The position numbers and the translations under genes were made by a program. A stretch of DNA of 64,000 nt from Candidatus Aegiribacteria sp. GTDB lineage: Bacteria > Fermentibacterota > Fermentibacteria > Fermentibacterales > JCC-6. Every line of letters begins with the position of its first letter. Positions within the stretch are counted from its first letter, which is position 1. The stretch lies in the NCBI GenBank assembly GCA_023138735.1, contig JAGLOY010000013.1, forward strand, positions 34,482 to 98,481, given 5' to 3'. Below, piece by piece: positions 25,976 through 32,186 of this stretch. Below the pieces are notes generated by a model. That model was given only the letters and a program-made list of their open reading frames with translations. It ran no database searches and was not told the DNA's origin.

Positions 25976-26049
25976 TGGCTGGCAGGCAGGGATTCGAACC
26001 CCGATTGGCGGATCCAGAGACCGCAGTCCTACCCTTGGACGACCCGCCA
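25976..26049 (-). tRNA. tRNA-Gln (anticodon CUG)
   Basis: A 74-base cloverleaf including an encoded CCA. The acceptor stem TGGCGGG pairs with CCTGCCA (one G-T). D stem GTCC/GGAC, anticodon loop CTCTGGA with anticodon CTG, T arm CGGGG-TTCGAAT-CCCTG, discriminator G. The U1-A72 pair and G73 are typical identity elements of tRNA-Gln. The last pair of the anticodon stem is a T-T mismatch. Its 3' end is the sequence mimicked by the type I repeats. Confidence 0.93.
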
Positions 26050-26101
26050 GCAGAGCCGGATTATAGGCATTCAATGTCTGTTGTGTCAAGAAGTAAAGCA
26101 G

Positions 26102-27613
26102 TTATCTGATAATGACCACATTCTCAGTGAAAACCGTGTCATCGATCTGAACCGATACTCGATAAATTCCTTCCGGCAGCGATGAAAGATCAAAACTAAA
26201 GCAATACTCTCCGGATTCACAGATATCTGCTTCAACTCTCCTGCCTGCTGTATCGTAAACCGATATGTCCTGAACACTACCTTGATATGATAGCGTTACA
26301 ATCCCAGATGAAGGATTCGGGCTTACCAGGATTATCTGTTCTGTACTGATTGCACTTTCAATACCCTGCGGCGCATGGTTTGGAAAGATATCCGTCCATT
26401 CGATCCATTCGGGAACCTGATCGTACGAAGGAGTGGAAGCGGTTGCGAAAGCGAGACCCATTTTCAGATGTTCGGGCATGAATACCAGTGTCTGGATGGT
26501 TCCGCCGGATCCGGGAGTTGCAGGCCATCCGACCGCTCCCATGAAATTCCACAGTCTTTCAAGAGTAACGTCCGGATTCGTAGAAAGCGAATCTATAAGA
26601 TAAGCATAGCGGTAACATCCTACCGGGGGTCTGAGTACCCTGTGGTGATTCGAGAGAATCATTCTGCAGGGGGCAATATCAGGCTCATCTACAGCATATC
26701 TGAATGCGTAGCCGTCTCGATTGTTGACCTCAACTACCACTGATGACGAGTCCACCCCGGCAAGTGCTCTGGATGCCACAACATGTATATCAAAGGAATT
26801 CAGCCTGTTCCAGTCTGTAAGAGCTGTCTTCATGTCATCAATGTCACAAGTGCCGCTTCCGTTGAAATCCGGATCGGACAGTCCTAATGCAAGTACCATG
26901 CAGATTGGAACGAACGGGCTGGTGTGCTGAATTGTTTCCTGATAGTTACCCTTATTCAAACAGGCGCTGATTCCCGATTCGTTCATGCCGGACAGACAAC
27001 CCGAGAACCCGGGGAATCCCACCGATATCCAGTCCTGGCCCGTTTCGGGATCGAAGGCTATAAGAATATTATTATCAAGGATGGAATTGCCGGTGTCCAC
27101 ATAGTAATCAAGATTCCTGGATATCGCGGATGCGCCGTTCAGTTCCGGATCATCTATGGTTGCACTGTCCCAGGCACTGACACTGGTACAGAGAAATTGT
27201 TTAACTCCCCTCAATCCAGACAGATCAGGTGTAGCTGAAACAACACAAATATCGATGAAGTCTATGTTTCTTCCAAGAGTATCCGAATAAATACTTACAG
27301 TATCTGAAATACCGCTGACAATCCCCTGGGTGTAATCCACAAATTCGGAAGGAATATCAAAATACCTCAGGAAATATGTTCTGACGCTCTCGTAATTTGA
27401 GACTCCCCCCACCATCTCTAAAAAGTAATCCTGGAAAACATCATCAATATCCGGACCCAGAAGGTATCAGTGGGCATAACCCATCTCGGACCAGGTTCCC
27501 CAGAGGTTCAGTATTCTGATACTACCGATGTATTCTATGGAACCGTTCACGTCTTCTGAAAAAAGTGGGCAGACGATTAACAGGCAGAGAGAAATCAGTA
27601 AAGCATGTTTCAT
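26102..27613 (-). CDS. C45-type Ntn hydrolase/acyltransferase-like protein with sorting domain, interrupted by in-frame TGA
   Basis: The gene begins at ATG 27613 behind GGAG, with a signal peptide (MKHALLISLCLLIVC) and then IRILNLWGTWSEMGYAH, the N-terminal motif of the C45 acyltransferase-like family. Codon 49 is TGA (27467-27469), and the same frame continues YLLGPDIDDVFQDYF to a complete protein. Family members usually have H-G-x-L-x-G here, so TGA stands where Gly (GGA) is expected. Later come CTSVSAW with the likely nucleophile Cys, RNLDYYVDTG, and a T9SS-like tail (SPNPSSGIVTLSYQG, VYDTAGRRV, GIYRVSVQIDD). If the TGA stops translation, only a fragment from ATG 27415, lacking a signal peptide, could be made. 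The enzyme probably acts on amide bonds outside the cell. Confidence 0.75.
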
Positions 27614-27647
27614 ACAGCAGACTCCAATCGAATTAAACTGATTTCTA

Positions 27648-28652
27648 TCAGGGTCGAGGGATTATGGCGTATTCGGCCTCGGTAAGATCAATAACAGTTG
27701 TCGAATCGGTCGAGATTACTATATCCTTAAGCCATTCGCCTATTATCTCACCCCTGCTGGAAAATTGAACTCTTAACAGGAATTCTCCAGAACCAAGTTC
27801 GGTGAAGATACTATCATAGGGATCGATATAAACGTTATCGATCACTGTTGAGTCGTCACCGGATGGCAATAGCAGTTCAATACTCCAGCCCTCTTCGATG
27901 TAATCCACCAGCGGATTTGTTAGGAGGGTTCCAGTGTTCCTGTAGTCTCCTGTGATGTTATTCAGTGACGGATGCTCGATAGCAACTTTGACATATTCAA
28001 GCGGCGGCATTCCGCCCGAAAGGCTATACCATTCATCCCCGGTCCAGATATCGAACCACAGGTAGAGATTTCGATCAACTCCCGGAAACCATCCTTTTAC
28101 AGGTCGGACAGGAATCCCGAATGTTCTTAGGGATGCTCCGAGAAGGATCCATCTTCCCTCTCTGGAAGCCCGTCCAGAAGGTATAATCTGGGTAGGAGTC
28201 AGAACTGAGCCATTGGCAGCATATCCAGTTATAGTGATCGCGTGAGTGATCACACTAATTATTTCTTCTGCCATTGCGACCACTGTCTCCCCGGGTTGTA
28301 CCCGTCGGCCAAGCCAGGCTCCCAGAGTAGACCTGTAGGATGAAAGCGGTTCTGCGTCAATTCTGAAAGGAAGCAAGTGAAGTATGAAGATCGAATCCGG
28401 CAGATCGTCGTACCATAAATTTCTTGCACCCATGGCGTTCAGGACATGATCCTCCAGGATTGCAGTAGTCATTACTCCCCTGTCCTCTGGTGACATTGAA
28501 AGGAAAAGAGTTTCAATATAGATGAGAGTATCCCCAGAATACTGACTGAGTGCTCCCTCCCAGAAGCCCGCGTTGATCGGTATTTCGGCAAGGAGAGAAT
28601 CGCGTTCTGCAGGTGAAAGAAGAAGAAGAATTGAAATGAACATACTTACCAT
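27648..28652 (-). CDS. Transglutaminase-like protein lacking catalytic residues
   Basis: 334 residues with an N-terminal signal or anchor segment (MVSMFISILLLLS). The central part has the transglutaminase-like core: SGRASREGRWILLGASLRTF, then GIPVRPVKGW and a WFDIWTGDEWYSL strand. In active relatives the motif is CREG and the later strand carries His before W. Here Cys is Ser and the His is not present, so peptide cross-linking or proteolysis by this mechanism is unlikely. The C-terminal third is a beta domain. It shares the operon direction with the C45-type gene, 34 bases apart. It may serve as a binding module. Confidence 0.68.
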   Translation of the reverse strand: MVSMFISILLLLSPAERDSLLAEIPINAGFWEGALSQYSGDTLIYIETLFLSMSPEDRGVMTTAILEDHVLNAMGARNLWYDDLPDSIFILHLLPFRIDAEPLSSYRSTLGAWLGRRVQPGETVVAMAEEIISVITHAITITGYAANGSVLTPTQIIPSGRASREGRWILLGASLRTFGIPVRPVKGWFPGVDRNLYLWFDIWTGDEWYSLSGGMPPLEYVKVAIEHPSLNNITGDYRNTGTLLTNPLVDYIEEGWSIELLLPSGDDSTVIDNVYIDPYDSIFTELGSGEFLLRVQFSSRGEIIGEWLKDIVISTDSTTVIDLTEAEYAIIPRP

Positions 28653-28710
28653 AGTACTACCCCTTTTCTCATTGTTTATATACTATGGTATTCGAGAGTA
28701 AGGAGAAAGG

Positions 28711-29064
28711 GTGAAAAAACTGATAGGTGCATGGATTGTTGCAGGTGTCTCTCTCTGGCTGACATCAATGGTATTGGGTGCCCGTATGGAATTTGCCGGC
28801 TTCTGGTCAATTGTTTGGACTGCAGCAGTTATTGGCCTGCTGAACTTCATTCTGGCGCCGATTCTGAACATAATGACATGCCCCATATATCTGCTGACGC
28901 TGGGTCTGTCACGCTTCCTTGTGAGCGGTCTTGTTCTTGTCGTAGCCCGGGAGTGGGTAGGGGGATTCTACGTTGCCAGTTACTGGTGGGCCGTACTGGC
29001 CGCAGTAATAATATCCCTGCTGACAAGTGCTATTGATAGCATGACCGGAAGAAAACAACCGTAA
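28711..29064 (+). CDS. Phage holin 4 superfamily / YvlD-like membrane protein
   Basis: 117 residues, GTG start behind AAGGAG. Four hydrophobic helices with the family pattern WLTSMVLG, then IGLLNFILAPILNIMTCPIY and LLTLGLSRFLVSGLVL, ending with a Trp-rich helix and LTSAID. This matches the mycobacterial-type four-helix family, widespread in bacteria and not usually a phage gene. The exact role in membranes is unknown. Confidence 0.88.
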   Translation: MKKLIGAWIVAGVSLWLTSMVLGARMEFAGFWSIVWTAAVIGLLNFILAPILNIMTCPIYLLTLGLSRFLVSGLVLVVAREWVGGFYVASYWWAVLAAVIISLLTSAIDSMTGRKQP

Positions 29065-29076
29065 GTACGCTGAATC

Positions 29077-29832
29077 TTATCGGATAGGGTGGTTGCCTAG
29101 TCTGAAAAGTATTTCTGACTCGGCGCCATCCTGTACGAAGTAATCAAGATAGAGGTTCTTTTCTTCAGCAAGATGGATGCACGCAAGGAGGCCCATTCCG
29201 CCTCCTCCCGTAAATGACGGCATATGATAGATGCCTTCTTTATCTTCAAAAGGTTTTCTCTCTTCCCGGATCCGTCTGGAAGTTTCATCGGTGGACTCAA
29301 AACGGCAACGTATCGCTTCTATATCCCCCTTCAATGGTGGAAACGCCGAAACAACAGAAATACAGAAACTTTTCCGCTGCACATCAATCCTTACGCTTAT
29401 CTGCACCCAGTTGCTTGCGGGAGTTAATCCAAGGAAAATAATTCGATCTTTCACTTGCCTGGACAGCCACTCAGGAATGCTGATGCGAAGAAATTGTTCA
29501 ATACGGATGACAGATTCCTGCGAGGATCTGAAAGAATTTCTCATGCTTAAATCCGGCCACAGAGCACTTGTTCCAATTGCCGAAAGCATCTCATCCCTGG
29601 TGAGTCCGGTTTCTCTGCCAAGCATATAGCCGATAGGAGTGGTGACGGCGTTGGCAGTAAGCTCCATCAGTATCCATTTTACGTTATCTTGATCACTTAT
29701 TACCAGATGGCAGCTGAGAAATTCCATTACGGGATCCAGTTCACCCAGTATAGCCATAGCGAAGGCTTCGGGGTTCGTGCTGTGGTTGAAAACAGTCTTG
29801 AGATCCGGACAGAAATCCTGTGTTAAATACAT
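29077..29832 (-). CDS. GHKL (histidine-kinase-like) ATPase-domain protein
   Basis: 251 residues without transmembrane segments. Residues about 50-68 (KWILMELTANAVTTPIGY) carry the N-box Glu and Asn, and near the end SFTGGGGMGLLAC is the Gly-rich ATP lid motif. The intermediate DIEAIR region and final strand LYLDYFVQ complete a Bergerat fold. No phosphoacceptor His, HAMP or sensor is visible, so it is more like an anti-sigma/SpoIIAB-type kinase or a separate ATPase. A partner may be the SpoIIE phosphatase encoded at 32187. It lies six bases after the F420-ligase-like gene and is likely co-transcribed. Confidence 0.72.
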   Translation of the reverse strand: MYLTQDFCPDLKTVFNHSTNPEAFAMAILGELDPVMEFLSCHLVISDQDNVKWILMELTANAVTTPIGYMLGRETGLTRDEMLSAIGTSALWPDLSMRNSFRSSQESVIRIEQFLRISIPEWLSRQVKDRIIFLGLTPASNWVQISVRIDVQRKSFCISVVSAFPPLKGDIEAIRCRFESTDETSRRIREERKPFEDKEGIYHMPSFTGGGGMGLLACIHLAEEKNLYLDYFVQDGAESEILFRLGNHPIR

Positions 29833-29838
29833 ACCGAT

Positions 29839-30525
29839 CTACATTTTTCGGATTATTCCAACCGGTGTGCTTGCAGTTCCCTGACCGAGGGGATTATCGC
29901 TGAGAATCTCAACAAGCAGGTCTATGTCAAGCTCGGGAGGATATACTCCCAGAATGTTGCCACCGAGGTCATTTACATCAACAACTGCAGCCTTGCAATT
30001 AAAATGCTCCGCAATCGTTCGGGAGACTCCGTCGGGATCCTCAGGGGCAAGGCTTACTGCTCTGTTGAAAGGTGGTATTGTCCCGCTGGTCGGTCCGTCA
30101 ATTGATCTGGCCTTCGTCCCGGCTATACGATAGAAGTCTCCTTTCCTGCCGAATAGTTTTCCAAGCGCGCTGATGAAGGCTGCAATTAGTATCCTTGGTG
30201 TTCCACACTCAGTAAGTGCGCATTCCATCGTCTCGGGTATTCCGAGCCCGATACCACCGGGTGTTTTTGTAACGAATCTGCTTAGCAGTACGGCAAGGCG
30301 GCGTGGCTTCAGAGAGCCGTCATCCAGCAGGTAATAGCGTCCCTGACTGGCGCCCACAGCCTTTTCACTTACAAACAGAATATCATCAGGCAGGAGGTCT
30401 GCATCAGCTTCTTCGAGACCATCCTCAATGGCCATGAGCAGGTTATCTCCCTTAAGTATAAGCCTGGTCTTAATGGAAATACGTTCCCACTCAACACCTC
30501 TTGCAAATATAATTTTCTGGTTCAT
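29839..30525 (-). CDS. F420-0:gamma-glutamyl ligase family protein
   Basis: 228 residues in the CofE-like fold. Visible motifs are DDILFVSEKAVGASQGR, the region TPGGIGLGIPETMECAL, and GTKARSIDGPTSGTIPPF with the Ser/Thr-rich loop, then a final ASTPVGIIRKM. Relatives add glutamate to coenzyme F420 or related cofactors with GTP, but bacterial members without other F420 genes often do other amide ligations. No other F420 gene is seen here. The ribosome site is weak. It forms a two-gene unit with the GHKL ATPase. Confidence 0.8.
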   Translation of the reverse strand: MNQKIIFARGVEWERISIKTRLILKGDNLLMAIEDGLEEADADLLPDDILFVSEKAVGASQGRYYLLDDGSLKPRRLAVLLSRFVTKTPGGIGLGIPETMECALTECGTPRILIAAFISALGKLFGRKGDFYRIAGTKARSIDGPTSGTIPPFNRAVSLAPEDPDGVSRTIAEHFNCKAAVVDVNDLGGNILGVYPPELDIDLLVEILSDNPLGQGTASTPVGIIRKM

Positions 30526-30592
30526 AATTTACCGTACCCTTCTGGCGAAGTATGCAGGAGGAGAGAGTATTGAACAAGAGGAGGAATAGGGT

Positions 30593-31321
30593 ATGAATCT
30601 TGCAGGAGCCCTGACACAGGAAGTTGGAGAATATCTCAAGAACAGGAATACTGTAATGGTTCCGGTAGGATCGCTTGAACAGCATGGTGATGCCGCCCCC
30701 CTGGCGTGTGATACGATCATTCCAGTAAGGCTCTGTGCTGCTGCCGGAATGAAAACCGGTACCGCAGTTACGCCGGCTGTTACATTCGGAATGTCCGAAA
30801 ATCATATGGGGTTCCCAGGAACGGTCACTCTCCAGTCAAGCACCCTTTCTGCTGTTGCAAGGGATATTTCAGTATCCCTCTATACTCATGGTTTCAGGAA
30901 GATAATTTTTCTCAGTGGTCATGGTGGAAACAGAAGCCCCATTACAGATGGTTTGAACAAGGCTTCTGAAGACTGTCCAGAAGCGGATCTCAGATACCTT
31001 CTATACGGGGAACTGCCAGGTGTGACTGCGAAGCAGAAGAGACTATTCTGTCCTGATCCCGGATATCATGTAACCGTTACTGAAGTTTCCATGGTATGGC
31101 ATCTGATGGGCAGGGAAATGCCTGAGTTCGAGAGAGTCAAGTTTCCCGCTGAACCTCCTATAGGAGCGGTCATATCCAGAGAAAAATGGAAGGAACTATA
31201 TCCTGATGGCGGAGCAGGTTCCAATCTGGAATTTGTATCTGAGGAAAAGGGAAAAGAGTTCTTTGATTTTCTTGTAAACAGTCTGTGTCTCTATATTGAA
31301 GCGCTGAAAAAAAACGGATAG
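30593..31321 (+). CDS. Creatininase-family amidohydrolase
   Basis: 242 residues, with a GAGGAGGA ribosome site. Metal-binding motifs GSLEQHGDAAPLACDT (Glu29, His31, Asp40) and SGHGGN (His110) are intact, followed by TEVSMVW. These are the zinc/manganese ligands of the family, which opens cyclic amides such as creatinine, or formamides. In bacteria many members act in cofactor or mycofactocin pathways, but no such neighbours occur. It is a cytosolic enzyme. It is divergent from the F420-ligase-like gene and followed by CutA 25 bases later. Confidence 0.9.
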   Translation: MNLAGALTQEVGEYLKNRNTVMVPVGSLEQHGDAAPLACDTIIPVRLCAAAGMKTGTAVTPAVTFGMSENHMGFPGTVTLQSSTLSAVARDISVSLYTHGFRKIIFLSGHGGNRSPITDGLNKASEDCPEADLRYLLYGELPGVTAKQKRLFCPDPGYHVTVTEVSMVWHLMGREMPEFERVKFPAEPPIGAVISREKWKELYPDGGAGSNLEFVSEEKGKEFFDFLVNSLCLYIEALKKNG

Positions 31322-31346
31322 TCGATCCTACCCCGGTTGGAGAATT

Positions 31347-31676
31347 ATGATGAGCGAAGTTCCCGTGGTTCAGATCACAACAACGGTTAATTCAGAGGAA
31401 GAAGCCTGTAGAATAGCCGAAGCAGTCGTTAATAAAAAGCTTGCTGCTTGTGCCCAGGTTACCGGTCCCATAATAAGTTACTACACCTGGAAAGGTGAGC
31501 AATGCAGGGAGAAGGAGTGGCACGTTTCGATGAAAACGGTGAAAAGCCTTGAATTGCGTCTTATGGATTTCATCACCGAACTCCATACCTACGAAACCCC
31601 CGAATTAATATCCGTTCTGGTGGAGTCAGTATCGGAAGCTTACTTTGAGTGGATGCTTCAGGTTCTTGAAGAGTGA
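31347..31676 (+). CDS. cutA: Divalent-cation tolerance protein CutA
   Basis: 109 residues, ATG behind GGAG. It follows the CutA1 plan: VQITTTVNSEEEACRIAEAV, LAACAQVTGPIISYYTWKG, KEWHVSMKTV and the HTYETPELISV motif, ending YFEWM. It should form the usual trimer. The family is linked to copper tolerance and general metal binding, with unresolved function. It is likely in one transcript with the creatininase gene. Confidence 0.95.
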   Translation: MMSEVPVVQITTTVNSEEEACRIAEAVVNKKLAACAQVTGPIISYYTWKGEQCREKEWHVSMKTVKSLELRLMDFITELHTYETPELISVLVESVSEAYFEWMLQVLEE

Positions 31677-31701
31677 TTCAGTCAAATCAGAATATTGGCA
31701 A

Positions 31702-31738
31702 ATAACATATGTTATCATATATATGTCATATGACATAT
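31702..31738. promoter_or_regulatory. Two palindromic operators
   Basis: Perfect palindromes ATAACATATGTTAT (31702-31715) and ATATGTCATATGACATAT (31721-31738) have centres 21 bases apart, two helical turns. They lie 14 bases ahead of the regulator start, and are the obvious sites for autoregulation by the HTH protein at 31752. Confidence 0.7.
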
Positions 31739-31751
31739 GATAGAGGTCGTT

Positions 31752-32120
31752 ATGCTTGAATCCCTCCTTGGCTCCCTTGTGCGTGAGCAGGTTCTCCTCT
31801 TTATTCATGCCAATGGAGAAGGATATGCAAGGGAAATCTCCAGATATTACGATGCATCGCTCGATTCAGTTCAGAAACAGCTGAAAAGGCTGGAAAAAGG
31901 TTCTGTACTTAAATGCGAAAAAAAAGGCAGGACTATGGTATACAGGTTCAATAAGGATTATCCTTTCTTGAATGAACTTGACAGAATACTCGACAGAGTC
32001 AGCTGTTACACTCCCTCGGAATTGAAGGATAGTACTGCTCAAAGAGGGTGCTATCCAAGAAAACCAAGGGAGACGGGGGGAGCTCGAGTTACCGTAAAGA
32101 GATATGGAGAAGTAAGATAG
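31752..32120 (+). CDS. Small winged-helix transcription regulator
   Basis: 122 residues. I chose the ATG at 31752 behind AGAGG; the ATG at 31737 lies inside the palindrome. The N-terminal 75 residues form an ArsR/HxlR-like winged helix: LGSLVREQVLLFIHANGEGY, REISRYYDASLDSVQKQLKR, then GRTMVYRFN as the wing. The C-terminal 40 residues have two Cys (SCYTP, RGCYP) and are basic and probably flexible. It likely binds the palindromes just upstream and may control the phosphatase gene that follows 66 bases later. The signal is unknown. Confidence 0.8.
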   Translation: MLESLLGSLVREQVLLFIHANGEGYAREISRYYDASLDSVQKQLKRLEKGSVLKCEKKGRTMVYRFNKDYPFLNELDRILDRVSCYTPSELKDSTAQRGCYPRKPRETGGARVTVKRYGEVR

Positions 32121-32186
32121 GACAGAACAACTTACCATCCGTAAAAAAGTTCGTATATTAGAAGAGATCAATCAAGGGGAGTTCAC

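Noticed and set aside
10057..26049. CRISPR array or integron attC series
   Set aside because: Spacings between repeats are hundreds to thousands of bases and hold whole genes, so it is not CRISPR. The elements lack the attC core (GTTRRRY with paired arms), genes lie on both strands, and no integrase is present.
27467..27469. Genome-wide UGA-to-glycine code
   Set aside because: TGA ends several proteins at exactly the family's expected C-terminus (serpin at 602, SBBP protein at 25652), so it must normally be a stop.
28711..29064. Prophage holin
   Set aside because: The four-helix family has this name by history, but no phage structural or lysis genes surround it; it is a common chromosomal membrane protein.
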